Assembly: GCA_036397035.1 (NCBI GenBank)
Contig: DASWJS010000014.1
Location: 79,123-143,122 of the forward strand
Source: DASWJS01 sp036397035
GTDB taxonomy: Bacteria > Actinomycetota > AC-67
Reading direction: 5' to 3'
Length of the DNA stretch: 64,000 bases
Part shown: positions 15,855 through 24,793 of the stretch, piece after piece
Layout of the letters: each line of letters opens with the position of its first letter
Numbering within the stretch: position 1 is the first letter of the stretch
Notes under the pieces: model-generated
Databases searched by the model: none
Told to the model about the DNA's origin: nothing
What the model saw: only the letters and a program-made list of their open reading frames with translations
Made by a program: the position numbers and the translations under genes

Positions 15855-16466
15855 TCACGCCGGCGCGTGCTGTCTGATCCACTCGTGCATGGCGATGCCG
15901 CTCGCCACGCCCGCGTTGATCGATCGCGTCGAGCCGAACTGGCGAATCGAAAGAACCAGGTCGCACGCGGCCGCGGCGGCCTCGCTCAGCCCCGGGCCCT
16001 CCTGGCCGAACAGGAACACGCACGCGCGCGGAAGGCTCGTCCGGTCGATCGCCGCCGACCCGGGCAGGTTGTCGACGCCGAGCACGGGCAGGCCGGCCCG
16101 CCGAGCCCATTCGACGAAAGCGTCGATCGTGTCGTGGTGCTCGACGTGCTGGTAGCGGTCGGTGACCATCGCGCCGCGCCGGTTCCACTTCCTGCGCCCG
16201 ACCACGTGTACGGCGCTCGCGAGGAACGCGTTGGCGTTGCGCACGACCGTGCCGATGTTGAGGTCGTGCTTCCAGTTCTCGATCGCGACGTGAAAGGGAT
16301 GCCGGCGCTCGTCGAGATCGGCGACGATCACCTCGGTGCGCCAGTAGCGATAGCCGTCGACGACGTTGCGCGCGTCGCCGCGGGCGAGCAGATCGGGGTC
16401 GAGCCGCTCGTCCTCGGGCCACGGACGCGGGTGCGGCCCGACCCCGACCTCCCGCTCGCCGGTCAC
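15855..16466 (-). CDS. SpoU/TrmH-family RNA 2'-O-methyltransferase
   Basis: SPOUT-fold methyltransferase acting on ribose in tRNA or rRNA. All three SpoU motifs are present: NIGTVVRNANAFLA (motif 1), FLFGQEGPGLS (motif 2) and SIRQFGSTRSINAGVASGIAM (motif 3, conserved Ser-x-Asn). The chosen 203-residue form starts at GTG 16466 in a GTGA overlap with hemL. A longer open frame exists upstream but is antisense to hemL. It converges on the bc-complex operon with 9 bp between stops. The exact RNA target cannot be assigned. Confidence 0.88.
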   Translation of the reverse strand: MTGEREVGVGPHPRPWPEDERLDPDLLARGDARNVVDGYRYWRTEVIVADLDERRHPFHVAIENWKHDLNIGTVVRNANAFLASAVHVVGRRKWNRRGAMVTDRYQHVEHHDTIDAFVEWARRAGLPVLGVDNLPGSAAIDRTSLPRACVFLFGQEGPGLSEAAAAACDLVLSIRQFGSTRSINAGVASGIAMHEWIRQHAPA

Positions 16467-17743
16467 GGCCCCGCTGCCGCGCGCATCGCCGGCTCGATCG
16501 CATCGGCGGTTCGCGCGACGTCGTCGTCGCCGTGCGCGGCCGACAGGAACCACGCCTCGAAGGCGCTCGGCGGGAGCAGAACGCCGCGATCGAGCATCGC
16601 GTGGAAGAACCGCGCGAACGCCTCTGCGTCCTGGGCGCGCGCGCCGGCCGCGTCCGTCACCGGTCCCGCGGTGAAGAAGGCCGAGAAGAGCGAGCCCTCG
16701 CGGTTCACGCGCAGCGCGACGCCCGCGCGCGCGGCCGAGTCCTCGAGGGCCCGGCACAGCGTCCGCGCGCGCTCCTCCATCGCTTCCCACGGCGGGCTCG
16801 CCGAGAGCGCGTCGAGCACGGCGAGCCCCGCCGCGACCGCGACCGGGTTCCCGCTCAGCGTCCCCGCCTGATAGACCGGCCCGTCCGGCGCCAGGAGCTC
16901 CATGATCGAGGCTCGCCCGCCGACGGCGGCCAGCGGCAGTCCGCCGCCCACGACCTTCCCGAGGCACGTCAGGTCGGGCATCACGCCGAATCGTTCTTGC
17001 GCGCCGCCGCGCCCGAGCCGGAAGCCGGTGATCACCTCGTCGAAGACCAGGAGCGTGCGGTGCTCGTCGCAGAGCGAACGCAGGCCCGCGAGGAAGCCAT
17101 GAGCGGGCGGCACGACGCCCATGTTCGCCGCGGCCGGCTCGATGATCACGCACGCGACCTCGTAGGCGGCGAGGACCGTTCCCACGGCCTCGAGGTCGTT
17201 GTAGGGAAGCACGAACGTGTCGCGGGCGCTCCCCTCCGTCACGCCCGGCGAGCCGCCGATGCCCAGCGTCGCCACGCCCGAGCCCGCGCCCGCGAGCATC
17301 GCGTCGGCGTGCCCGTGGTAGCAGCCGTCGAAGCGCACGAGCGCCGCGCGTCCGGTCGCCGCCCGCGCCAGTCGCACGGCGGTCATCGCCGCTTCCGTCC
17401 CGCTGCTCACCAGGCGCACGCGCTCCAGCGAGGGCACCGCGCCGATCAGACGCTCGGCCAGCAGCAGCTCCGCCTCGTGTGGCGCGCCGAAGGTCGTCCC
17501 GCGGCGCGCGGCGGCCTCGACGGCGCGCACGACCGACGGCGCCGCGTGACCCAGGATGATCGCGCCCCAGGACATCACGTAGTCGATCAGCTCGGCGCCG
17601 TCGGCGTCGGTCACGCGCGAGCCCGACGCCGAGGCGATCCAGCGCGGCGTGCCGCCCACGGCGCGGTAGGCGCGCACCGGCGAGTTGACGCCGCCGGGCA
17701 TCACGTCGCGCGCGCGCTTGAACAGCTCGTCCGACCGGCTCAT
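16463..17743 (-). CDS. hemL: Glutamate-1-semialdehyde 2,1-aminomutase
   Basis: PLP enzyme converting glutamate-1-semialdehyde to 5-aminolevulinate in the C5 pathway. Signatures: MPGGVNSPVRAYRAVGGTPR near the N-terminus, the aspartate loop VFDEVITGFR, and the PLP lysine in CLGKVVGGGLPLAAVGG. ATG 17743 (MSRSDELFKRA) gives 426 residues, the usual length; the frame upstream adds an unrelated Arg-rich stretch. It is co-directional with hemB, about 100 bp downstream. Confidence 0.95.
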   Translation of the reverse strand: MSRSDELFKRARDVMPGGVNSPVRAYRAVGGTPRWIASASGSRVTDADGAELIDYVMSWGAIILGHAAPSVVRAVEAAARRGTTFGAPHEAELLLAERLIGAVPSLERVRLVSSGTEAAMTAVRLARAATGRAALVRFDGCYHGHADAMLAGAGSGVATLGIGGSPGVTEGSARDTFVLPYNDLEAVGTVLAAYEVACVIIEPAAANMGVVPPAHGFLAGLRSLCDEHRTLLVFDEVITGFRLGRGGAQERFGVMPDLTCLGKVVGGGLPLAAVGGRASIMELLAPDGPVYQAGTLSGNPVAVAAGLAVLDALSASPPWEAMEERARTLCRALEDSAARAGVALRVNREGSLFSAFFTAGPVTDAAGARAQDAEAFARFFHAMLDRGVLLPPSAFEAWFLSAAHGDDDVARTADAIEPAMRAAAGP

Positions 17744-17843
17744 CGGTCTCCAGCCTACGCGCGGAGGGGCTCGGCCAAGGCCTCGGGCCGGCGGCGTCTC
17801 AGCCCGGCCGTCCACGACTGTGGCGCCTCGCCCGGGTGGTGCC

Positions 17844-18833
17844 TCAGCCCGCGCGCAGCGCTTCCGCCGCCTCGCGGGCGAAGTAGGTCAGGACGATCCC
17901 GGCGCCCGCCCGCTTGATCGCGGTGAGGGACTCCAGCATCACGCTCCGCTCGTCGATCCAGCCGTTCGCCGCCGCGGCCTTCACCATCGCGTACTCGCCG
18001 CTCACCTGGTAGGCGGCGACCGGAACCTCGACCGCTTCGGCGACGGCTCGCACCACGTCGAGCGCGCTTCCCGCCGGTTTCACCATGACGACGTCGGCTC
18101 CTTCGCCGGCGTCGAGCTGCGCCTCGCGCACGGCCTCGACCGCGTTCGCGACGTCCATCTGGTAGGAGGCGCGATCGCCGAACTGCGGGGCGCACTCGGC
18201 GGCGTCGCGGAACGGTCCGTAGAGCGCGCTGGCGAACTTCGCCGCGTAGGCCATGACCGCCGTCCGCTCGAAGCCCGCCTCGTCGAGCGCCGCGCGGATC
18301 TCCCCGACCTGGCCGTCCATCATCCCGCTCGGCGCGACCATGTGCGCGCCGGCGCGCGCCTGCGCGACCGCGATCGCGGCGTAGCGTTCGAGCGTCGCGT
18401 CGTTGTCCACGCGACCTTCCGCGTCGAGCACGCCGCAGTGTCCGTGATCGGTGTACTCGTCAAGGCAAAGGTCCGCGATGAGGACGACGTCGTCGCCGAC
18501 CTCGGCCCGCGCCTCGCGCAGCGCGCGCTGCACGATCCCGTCCTCGGCGTCCGCTTGCGACCCGGCGGCGTCCTTGCGATCGGGAATGCCGAACAGGACC
18601 ACGCCGGGGATCCCGGCCCCGGCCGCGGCCGCCAGCTCCTTGCGCAGCGAGTCGAGCGTGTGCTGCACCTGGCCGGGCATGGACGAGATCGGATGCGGCT
18701 CGGCGATGCCCTCCTTCACGAACAGCGGCAGCACGAGGTCGTCGATGCCGAGCGCCGTCTCGCGCGCGAGGCGTCGCATCGCCTCGGTCGCGCGAAGCCG
18801 CCGGGGCCTGGACGCGGGGAAGGAAGCCATCAT
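17844..18833 (-). CDS. hemB: Delta-aminolevulinic acid dehydratase
   Basis: Condenses two 5-aminolevulinates to porphobilinogen. The zinc-type cysteine cluster is present (LCLDEYTDHGHCGVLD with upstream context), and the Schiff-base lysines lie in AYAAKFASALYGPFR and VMVKPAGSALDVV. The length is 329 residues. Two consecutive ATG codons occur at 18833 and 18830; the first is taken. It follows cobA-hemD by 8 bp. The open frame continues far upstream antisense to hemD and is ignored. Confidence 0.95.
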   Translation of the reverse strand: MMASFPASRPRRLRATEAMRRLARETALGIDDLVLPLFVKEGIAEPHPISSMPGQVQHTLDSLRKELAAAAGAGIPGVVLFGIPDRKDAAGSQADAEDGIVQRALREARAEVGDDVVLIADLCLDEYTDHGHCGVLDAEGRVDNDATLERYAAIAVAQARAGAHMVAPSGMMDGQVGEIRAALDEAGFERTAVMAYAAKFASALYGPFRDAAECAPQFGDRASYQMDVANAVEAVREAQLDAGEGADVVMVKPAGSALDVVRAVAEAVEVPVAAYQVSGEYAMVKAAAANGWIDERSVMLESLTAIKRAGAGIVLTYFAREAAEALRAG

Positions 18834-18841
18834 CGCCCAGC

Positions 18842-20386
18842 CTATCGGCGCCGGGCCGGGCGCGGCCCCACGAGGCCGACCACCGCGGCCGCGAGCGCGG
18901 GGATCGTGTGCGGGTCCGCGACCGCGTGTACCCGCAAGCCCGCCGCACGCGCGGCGCGCGCCGTCTCCGGCCCGATGCAGGCGATCTTCGAGCCGCGCCC
19001 CGGCTTCCCGCGCAGCGCGGCCATGAACGCGCGCACCGTGCCGCTGGAGGCGAACGTCAGCACGTCGATCTCGCCCGCCTGCACCGCGCGGCGCACCGCG
19101 GCCGGCATCGATCGAGCGCCGCGAATCCGGTAGGCGCTCGCGCGCGCGACGGTCCAGCCCTTCGCGCGCAACGCGTCGTCGAGCGCGCGCGGCGCTCCCG
19201 TCACGCGGACGAGGATCGCTCGGCCGGGTCCCTTCGGGAACGCGGCCGCGAGCGCCGCGGTCGTGAAGCTGGGCGGCACGAGGTCGGCCTTGACCCCGCA
19301 CCGGGCAAGCTCCGACGCAGTGCCCGGTCCGACGGCCGCCACTCGCGCGCCCGCGAGCGAGCGCGCGTCGAGGCCTGCGGCCGCGAGCCGGCGCCAGAAC
19401 GACCGCACGCCGTTGGCGCTGGTGAAGACCGCCCAGTCCGCCCGGCCGCCCGCGACGGCGACGATCCCCCGGTCGAGCGACGACCACGAAGCCGGCGCAA
19501 GCACCTCCAGCGCCGGCGCTTCCACGACCTCCGCGCCGAGCTCCAGGAGCGTTCCCGACAGCTCGGAGGCCTGCTCGCGGGACCGAGTCACCAGCACCCG
19601 CCGCCCGGACAGAGGCCGGGTGTCCCAGCCCCCGATCACCGCCCGGAGGCCGGCGACGCGACCCACGACGATGACGGCGGGCGAGCGCAATCCCGCGCGC
19701 GCGGCTCGATGCGCGATCGCCGACAGCGGGCCGGTCACCGTGCGCTGAGTCGGCAGCGTCGCGTCCTGCACGACCGCAACGGGCCGCGCGCGCGGCACGC
19801 CCGCGGCCATCAGCGAGGCGGCGACGTCGGTCAGCCGTTCGAGGCCCATCAGCACGACTGCGGTGTCCGCGGCCGCGATCGCGTCCCAATCGACCTCGCC
19901 GCGCGCGCCCGTGGCCGTCGCGACGACGACCGAAGACGCAAGCCCGCGATGCGTCACCGGGATCCCGGCCGCCGCGGGACCGGCGAATGCCGACGACACG
20001 CCGGGCACGACTTCGAACGGGATCCCGGCCCGCGCGAGCGCCTCGGCCTCCTCGCCGCCGCGCCCGAACACGAACGGGTCGCCGCCCTTGAGGCGCACGA
20101 CCGTCCTGCCGGCGCGCGCGTGACGAATCAGCGCTCGCGCGATCGCGGCTTGCGCGCGGGCCGGCGCTCCCGGGCGCTTGCCGGCGTCGATCACGAGCGC
20201 ATCGGGACGAGCGGCCGCCAGGATCGATCCCGGGACCAGCCGGTCGTGGACGACGACGTCGGCGGCTCGAAGGAGCGCGTGTCCGCGAACGGTGATGAGC
20301 CCGCGGTCCCCCGGGCCCGCCCCCACCAGCGCGACCGACCCGGCCGCCGCCCCGCGCGCGCGACGGGTGTCCATGCCCGCGCTCAC
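18842..20386 (-). CDS. cobA-hemD: Fused uroporphyrinogen-III C-methyltransferase / uroporphyrinogen-III synthase
   Basis: Two pathway enzymes in one 514-residue chain. Residues 15-255 are the SAM-dependent methyltransferase making precorrin-2: VALVGAGPGDRGLITVRG, then VVRLKGGDPFVFGRGGEE and the YxxP-equivalent region. Residues 270-510 are uroporphyrinogen-III synthase: RRVLVTRSREQASELSGTL and VFTSANGVRSFW. GTG 20386 overlaps the hemC stop (GTGA); ATG 20374 is an alternative four codons in. Together with the dehydrogenase at 22450-23076 it gives the route from uroporphyrinogen III toward sirohydrochlorin. Confidence 0.94.
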   Translation of the reverse strand: MSAGMDTRRARGAAAGSVALVGAGPGDRGLITVRGHALLRAADVVVHDRLVPGSILAAARPDALVIDAGKRPGAPARAQAAIARALIRHARAGRTVVRLKGGDPFVFGRGGEEAEALARAGIPFEVVPGVSSAFAGPAAAGIPVTHRGLASSVVVATATGARGEVDWDAIAAADTAVVLMGLERLTDVAASLMAAGVPRARPVAVVQDATLPTQRTVTGPLSAIAHRAARAGLRSPAVIVVGRVAGLRAVIGGWDTRPLSGRRVLVTRSREQASELSGTLLELGAEVVEAPALEVLAPASWSSLDRGIVAVAGGRADWAVFTSANGVRSFWRRLAAAGLDARSLAGARVAAVGPGTASELARCGVKADLVPPSFTTAALAAAFPKGPGRAILVRVTGAPRALDDALRAKGWTVARASAYRIRGARSMPAAVRRAVQAGEIDVLTFASSGTVRAFMAALRGKPGRGSKIACIGPETARAARAAGLRVHAVADPHTIPALAAAVVGLVGPRPARRR

Positions 20387-21300
20387 GCCTTGATCTCGGC
20401 GATGATCTCCTCGGCTCCCAGGGCGCGAAACCGCTCGGCAAGCTCGAGGCCGACCTTTTCCGGGTCGTCGCCCTCGATCTGGTCGCGCAGGATCCGCTTG
20501 CCGTCCAGCGAGCCGATCAGCCCGCGCAGACGGATGCGCTCGCCGTCGGCCTCCGCGAGCGCGCCGAGCGGCAGCGAGCAGTCGCCGCCGAGCGCGACGC
20601 TGAACGATCGCTCGGCCTCGAACGCGGCGCGCGAGTCTGGGTCCTCCAGCTCGGCGAGCGCCGGCCGGAGCAGCTTGTCGCTCGCGCGGCACTCGACCGC
20701 GAGCGCTCCCTGACCCGGCGCCGGCAGCATCACGTTGATCGGCAGGATCTCGCTGACGCGGTCGTCCTTGCCCAGCCTGCGCAGCCCCGCGAGCGCCACG
20801 ACGATCGCGTGGACCTCCCCCGCCGAGAGCCGCCGCAGGCGCGTGTCGACGTTCCCGCGCAGCGGGGTGGGAACCAGCCCGCGCTCCAGCGCCAGGATCT
20901 GCACGGTTCGGCGCAGGGACGACGTCCCGATCGTCGCGCCGGGTTGCAGCTTGTGAAGCTGATCGCCCGCGCGCGAGAGCAGCACGTCGCGGGGATCCTC
21001 GCGCGTGGGCACGCCGCCGATCGCAACGCCTTCCACCTGCTCGGCCGGCAAGTCCTTCGCCGAGTGCACGGCAAGGTCGATCTGGCCCTTCAACAGCTCC
21101 TCGGTGATCGCTCGGGTGAAGGCGCCCTTGCCGCCGCGGACCGGCACGTCGCCGCCGATCCTGTCCCCTGCCGTCGTCACCGGCACCAGCTCGAAGTTGC
21201 GATGGCTCACGATCGAGCCGATCGCCTTGCGGATCTGCTCCGCTTGCGCCAGCGCGAGCGCGCTCCCGCGCGTGCCGACTCGAAGGACGCTTCGTGGCAT
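20383..21300 (-). CDS. hemC: Porphobilinogen deaminase (hydroxymethylbilane synthase)
   Basis: Polymerises four porphobilinogens to hydroxymethylbilane. The N-terminus RVGTRGSALALAQAEQIR is diagnostic. The cysteine that holds the dipyrromethane cofactor is in FSVALGGDCSLPLG, and the catalytic aspartate lies in LAVHSAKDLPAEQ. The product has 305 residues, starts at ATG 21300 and follows hemA by 4 bp. Confidence 0.96.
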   Translation of the reverse strand: MPRSVLRVGTRGSALALAQAEQIRKAIGSIVSHRNFELVPVTTAGDRIGGDVPVRGGKGAFTRAITEELLKGQIDLAVHSAKDLPAEQVEGVAIGGVPTREDPRDVLLSRAGDQLHKLQPGATIGTSSLRRTVQILALERGLVPTPLRGNVDTRLRRLSAGEVHAIVVALAGLRRLGKDDRVSEILPINVMLPAPGQGALAVECRASDKLLRPALAELEDPDSRAAFEAERSFSVALGGDCSLPLGALAEADGERIRLRGLIGSLDGKRILRDQIEGDDPEKVGLELAERFRALGAEEIIAEIKA

Positions 21301-21304
21301 GGAC

Positions 21305-22453
21305 TCAGCTCTCTCCCTGGGAAGGCGCGTAGAGCATACGCGTGGCGCGGTCGAAGGCCCCGGGCGACCCGGCGCCGGCGAGCACCTTCACCGCGGTCAT
21401 CGCCTCGTGACGCTCGCGCCCGGTCAGGTGCGGGGTGCCGGCGAGCCGTCGCAGGAGCGGGCCGACGCTGCTCGCACGCAGCGCGTCCAGCGTCCGGGCG
21501 ACCTCCTCGTCCACGATCGCGCGGACCTTGCCGACCGCCGTCCGGTCCACGCGCGCGGGCAACATCGCCCGCACGTCTTCGATGTTCCAGAGCGTCACGC
21601 CCGGCTCGCGCCCAACCTCGGCGGCGACGTCGCGCGGGACGGCGAGGTCGACGACGAGCAGCGGCCGCCGCGTCGCGGCGCGCGCGGTCCGAACGCCTGC
21701 GACCGAGACGAGCGGGGCCGGGCTCGCGGTCGAGGCGATGACCACGTCGGCGCTCGCCAGCCCCTCGCCCAGCTCGACGACCGCGCCGCCCGCTTCCCCC
21801 GCCAGCGCGCGCGCCGAGTCTTCGGTCCGGCTCGTCACCCCGACGAGAGCGCCCGAGGACGCGATCGCGCGCGCCACCATGCGGCTCACCTTCCCGGCGC
21901 CCAAGATCAGCACCCGCCGGCCGGTCAGTCCGCCCACATGCGTCGCCGCACGATCCACGACGACCTCGACCAGCGCCGGGGCGCATCCCTCGATCGCGGT
22001 CTCCGCGCGAGCGCGCCGGCCCGCATGGATCGCGCCGCGCACGACGCGCGACAGCGCCGGGCCGGCCCCGCCGGCGTGGTCGGCGGCGCGCAGCGCCCGC
22101 CGGACCTGCGTCAGGATCTGGCGCTCGCCGAGCACCATCGAGTCGATGCCGCTCGCGACCGCGAACAGGTGCGCGACCGCGTCGCGGCCGGCGCGGACGA
22201 CGCCGGCCCGCGCCATCTCGCCCTCGCGCAGACCGGTCAGGTCTTCGACCGCTCTCGAGACCGCGCTCGCGGCGCCGCCCACCGTCGTCACCTCGCTGCG
22301 GTTGCAGGTGGACAGGATGAAGGCCTCGCGGACGCCCTCCACCGCCAGCAGCGTCCTCGTCGCGTCTTCGACGTGCTCCCTGGCGAAGCTGGCCCGCTCG
22401 AGCACGTCGAGAGGCGCGGTCTTGAACGAGATTCCGAGAGTCCTGATCGTCAT
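21305..22453 (-). CDS. hemA: Glutamyl-tRNA reductase
   Basis: First committed step of C5 tetrapyrrole synthesis: reduces glutamyl-tRNA to glutamate-1-semialdehyde using NADPH. The catalytic cysteine is in LSTCNRSEV (about residue 50). The NADPH fold shows VLILGAGKVSRMVARA, and the dimerisation domain follows. At 382 residues it is slightly short for the family. ATG 22453 overlaps the upstream stop (ATGA). As the entry step, it is the obvious control point for Rex acting at the operon promoter. Confidence 0.95.
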   Translation of the reverse strand: MTIRTLGISFKTAPLDVLERASFAREHVEDATRTLLAVEGVREAFILSTCNRSEVTTVGGAASAVSRAVEDLTGLREGEMARAGVVRAGRDAVAHLFAVASGIDSMVLGERQILTQVRRALRAADHAGGAGPALSRVVRGAIHAGRRARAETAIEGCAPALVEVVVDRAATHVGGLTGRRVLILGAGKVSRMVARAIASSGALVGVTSRTEDSARALAGEAGGAVVELGEGLASADVVIASTASPAPLVSVAGVRTARAATRRPLLVVDLAVPRDVAAEVGREPGVTLWNIEDVRAMLPARVDRTAVGKVRAIVDEEVARTLDALRASSVGPLLRRLAGTPHLTGRERHEAMTAVKVLAGAGSPGAFDRATRMLYAPSQGES

Positions 22454-23076
22454 GGGCTGCTCAGCAGCTCGCGCGCGCGCGCAAGCGCAGCGTCCATCTT
22501 GCCTGCTCGAACCAGTTCGAGCACATCGGAATCGGCGACCCGGTACCAGGCCGCCGCGCGCGCGGACGCCTCGGACGGCAGATCGCCCTCGTCCTTCAAC
22601 CGTTTCACCAGGTCCAGGTAGTCGCCGTACTCCGGGCCGAACTCGCGCTCGAGCCGCTCGCGGATGCGCACGGCGAGCGCCGGGCTGGCGCCGCCCGTCG
22701 AGATCGCGATCAGCAAGTCGCCCCGCCGCAGGATCGACGGCGCGATGAACGTGCTGTGCTCGGGGTCGTCGACGACGTTTACGGGGATGCCGGCCGCCCG
22801 GGCGTCCTTCGCCACCGCCTCGGCGACGGCGGGATCGCCGCTCGCGTCCACCACGACCGAGGCACCCTCGAGGACGGCGGCCTCGTACGGGCGCGCGAGC
22901 ACCTCGACCTCCGCCGGCAGCGAGGGGTCGGGAGCCGCGGGCGGCGGAACCACCGCGCGCACCCGAGCGCCGGCGTCGATGAGCGTGCGGGCCTTGCGCG
23001 CGGCCTCGGGCCCGCCGCCGACGACCACGGCCACGCGTCCCTCAAGGAGCAGGATCGCCGGATACCCGGTCGGCAT
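22450..23076 (-). CDS. Precorrin-2 dehydrogenase / sirohydrochlorin ferrochelatase-like (Met8/CysG N-domain)
   Basis: Oxidises precorrin-2 with NAD+ toward sirohydrochlorin. The sequence begins YPAILLLEGRVAVVVGGGPE, a Rossmann GGG motif, with NVVDDPEHSTFIAPSILRRG and ISTGGASPALAVRIRERLE, all typical of CysG-N/Met8. The 208-residue form from ATG 23076 is standard; the upstream frame is Arg-rich noise over rex. It lies 11 bp after rex and overlaps hemA. Confidence 0.9.
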   Translation of the reverse strand: MPTGYPAILLLEGRVAVVVGGGPEAARKARTLIDAGARVRAVVPPPAAPDPSLPAEVEVLARPYEAAVLEGASVVVDASGDPAVAEAVAKDARAAGIPVNVVDDPEHSTFIAPSILRRGDLLIAISTGGASPALAVRIRERLEREFGPEYGDYLDLVKRLKDEGDLPSEASARAAAWYRVADSDVLELVRAGKMDAALARARELLSSP

Positions 23077-23087
23077 GGCCGGCGCCG

Positions 23088-23783
23088 CTAGGGACGCGTG
23101 CTCTTGGAGGCGCTCGCCGTGAGACGCTTCCCGCCGTGACGGACCGAGTCGAGCGCGGTCTTGCGCTGTTCGTAGAAGGAAAGGATCTGCAGCTCGATCG
23201 AAAGGTCGACCTTGCGCAGCGACACGTCGCCGGGGACCTGGAGCACCGCGGGCGCGAAGTTGAGCACGCTCTTGACACCGGCGGCGACGAGGTGGTCGCA
23301 CGCCTCCTGCGCCGAGGCCGCCGGCGTGGCGATGATCCCGATGGCCACGTTCCGCTCGCGAACCGCGCGCTTGAGATCGGCGAAGTTCTCGATCGTCTGG
23401 GCGTCGACCTTCTCGCCCACCTTCGAGGAGTCGGTGTCGAAGAGCCCGACGATGCGAAAGCCGCGCGCGCCGAAGCCGCGGTAGTTGGCGAGGGCGCGTC
23501 CGAGGTTCCCGACGCCCAGGATCACGCAGTTCCAGTCCTGCGTGAGGCCCAGCTCGCGGCTGATCTGGTAGATGAGGTACTCGACGTCGTAGCCGACGCC
23601 GCGCGTGCCGTAGGAACCCAGGTAGGACAGGTCCTTGCGCACTTTCGCCGAGTTGACGCCTGCGGACTCGGCGAGGCCCTCGCTGGAAACGGTCGCCATC
23701 CCACGCTCGGTCATGTCGACCAGGCTCCGCAGGTAGAGCGGCAAGCGGGCGACGGTAGCCTCGGGGATGGCGCGTTCTCTCAC
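23088..23783 (-). CDS. rex: Redox-sensing transcriptional repressor Rex
   Basis: Dimeric DNA-binding protein that leaves its operator when NADH/NAD+ rises. The N-terminal winged helix reads IPEATVARLPLYLRSL to DLSYLGSYGTRGVGYDV. The Rossmann domain shows VILGVGNLGRALANY, and the C-terminal swap helix is present. GTG 23783 (231 residues) is preferred: the frame can be read 12 codons further up, but that would begin at a TTG lying inside the predicted -10 box, and a GGAG...GGGA site lies just before the chosen GTG. It is first gene of the rex-hem operon, an arrangement known in Streptomyces, and has its own operator. Confidence 0.95.
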   Translation of the reverse strand: MRERAIPEATVARLPLYLRSLVDMTERGMATVSSEGLAESAGVNSAKVRKDLSYLGSYGTRGVGYDVEYLIYQISRELGLTQDWNCVILGVGNLGRALANYRGFGARGFRIVGLFDTDSSKVGEKVDAQTIENFADLKRAVRERNVAIGIIATPAASAQEACDHLVAAGVKSVLNFAPAVLQVPGDVSLRKVDLSIELQILSFYEQRKTALDSVRHGGKRLTASASKSTRP

Positions 23784-23818
23784 GTTCTGTCCCACTCCTC
23801 GCGTGCCGGACGGGCTCA

Positions 23819-23847
23819 ATCCTAGGCGCTCGTGAACGAAATCACAA
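23819..23847 (-). promoter_or_regulatory. Promoter of the rex-hem operon, overlapped by the Rex operator
   Basis: On the minus strand, TTGTGA (23842-23847) is the -35 and TAGGAT (23819-23824) the -10, with exactly 17 bp between. TAGGAT is a common actinobacterial -10. The start would fall near 23812, about 29 nt before GTG 23783. The Rex palindrome covers the -35 and most of the spacer. Confidence 0.75.
23830..23847. promoter_or_regulatory. Rex operator in front of rex
   Basis: TCGTGA-ACGAAA-TCACAA differs from the perfect TTGTGA-N6-TCACAA palindrome by one base. Position over the core promoter predicts autorepression relieved by NADH. Confidence 0.85.
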
Positions 23848-23873
23848 ACTCCCGGCGCTCCTAGAATCCCTGG

Positions 23874-24092
23874 TCAGCGTGCCCTTCGCAGGGCTCTGCG
23901 CACCGCGCGCTCGCTGACCCGGCCCTCGGTCACGATCGCCCCGTCCACGGTGATCACGGGCACGCGGTCGGCATAGGCCGGGTCGGCCGCCGGCTCGAAC
24001 GTCACGCCCATCGCCTCCAGCATCGCCGTGGCCTCCTCGCACAGCGGGCAGTCGGGCTTGGAGAACAGCACGACGCGAGCGGCGACGGTCAC
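23874..24092 (-). CDS. Glutaredoxin-family protein
   Basis: A 72-residue thioredoxin-fold protein with redox motif KPDCPLCEEA near the N-terminus and cis-proline segment ADRVPVITVDG. The DCPLC form matches small actinobacterial glutaredoxin-like proteins often found next to rex. GTG 24092 overlaps the stop of the upstream membrane-protein gene (GTGA). It ends 27 bp before the Rex operator. It probably reduces small disulfides or protein thiols; the partner is unknown. Confidence 0.85.
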   Translation of the reverse strand: MTVAARVVLFSKPDCPLCEEATAMLEAMGVTFEPAADPAYADRVPVITVDGAIVTEGRVSERAVRRALRRAR

Positions 24093-24793
24093 GTCGGCGA
24101 CTCGCCCGGCTCCTCGACCCGGTATCGGGGCGCGCGGGAGGCAAGCAGGAAGCCCGCGTACATCACGACCACGCCCAGCGCGAGCGCCGTCGAGAACGCG
24201 ATGCCCGAGTCGTCGAGCCGCCGCAGCGCGAACCCGCCCACGGCCACGATCGTCGCGCCGGCGGCGATCGCATAGTTGCCTTGCACGCGGCTCTTCGGCG
24301 GGCGAACGCCCTTGCGTCGCAGCGAGGACAGCACGGCGATCCCCACCACGATGAAGTACGGGACGATCGAATAGAAGTTGACCATCGCCGACTGCGCGTC
24401 GCCCCAGACCTCACGCCCGCTCGGGATGCCCGAGACCGCGAGGCCCGCCATGCTCGGCTCCGCCCGAGCCACCGAGACGACGGCGAACGCCGACCCGAGC
24501 ACCGCAAGACCGAACGCCGCAATCCCGATCGCCCGAGGCGAGACGAGCGCGATGCTGCCGACCGCGAGCCACGGGACGTTGAGCAGCGCGCCGAAGAGCC
24601 AGAACACGCGGTAGAGCGTCGGGTCCCAGCCGCCGCTCGTCCCGGCCGCCACCGCGATCGAGGCGATGCTGAATGCGGCCATCGCGATCCCCCACGCAAG
24701 CTGCGGCAGCCCCCGCTTCTGCTTGTACTGCAGGACGAGCGCGGCGCTGAACGCGATGCTCACGCCGGTGGCGATGAGCGGAAAGACGATCAT
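24089..24793 (-). CDS. Polytopic membrane protein of unknown function
   Basis: Not recognised. The 234-residue product consists of about seven hydrophobic helices, starting MIVFPLIATGVSIAFSAAL, with a short basic cytoplasmic loop (SSLRRKGVRPPKSRVQG) and a charged C-terminus. ATG 24793 overlaps the ligase stop (ATGA) and its own stop overlaps the glutaredoxin start, so the three genes are translationally linked. Seven helices with conserved Trp/Tyr could suit a sensory or redox-relay membrane protein, but nothing specific supports this. Confidence 0.8.
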   Translation of the reverse strand: MIVFPLIATGVSIAFSAALVLQYKQKRGLPQLAWGIAMAAFSIASIAVAAGTSGGWDPTLYRVFWLFGALLNVPWLAVGSIALVSPRAIGIAAFGLAVLGSAFAVVSVARAEPSMAGLAVSGIPSGREVWGDAQSAMVNFYSIVPYFIVVGIAVLSSLRRKGVRPPKSRVQGNYAIAAGATIVAVGGFALRRLDDSGIAFSTALALGVVVMYAGFLLASRAPRYRVEEPGESPT

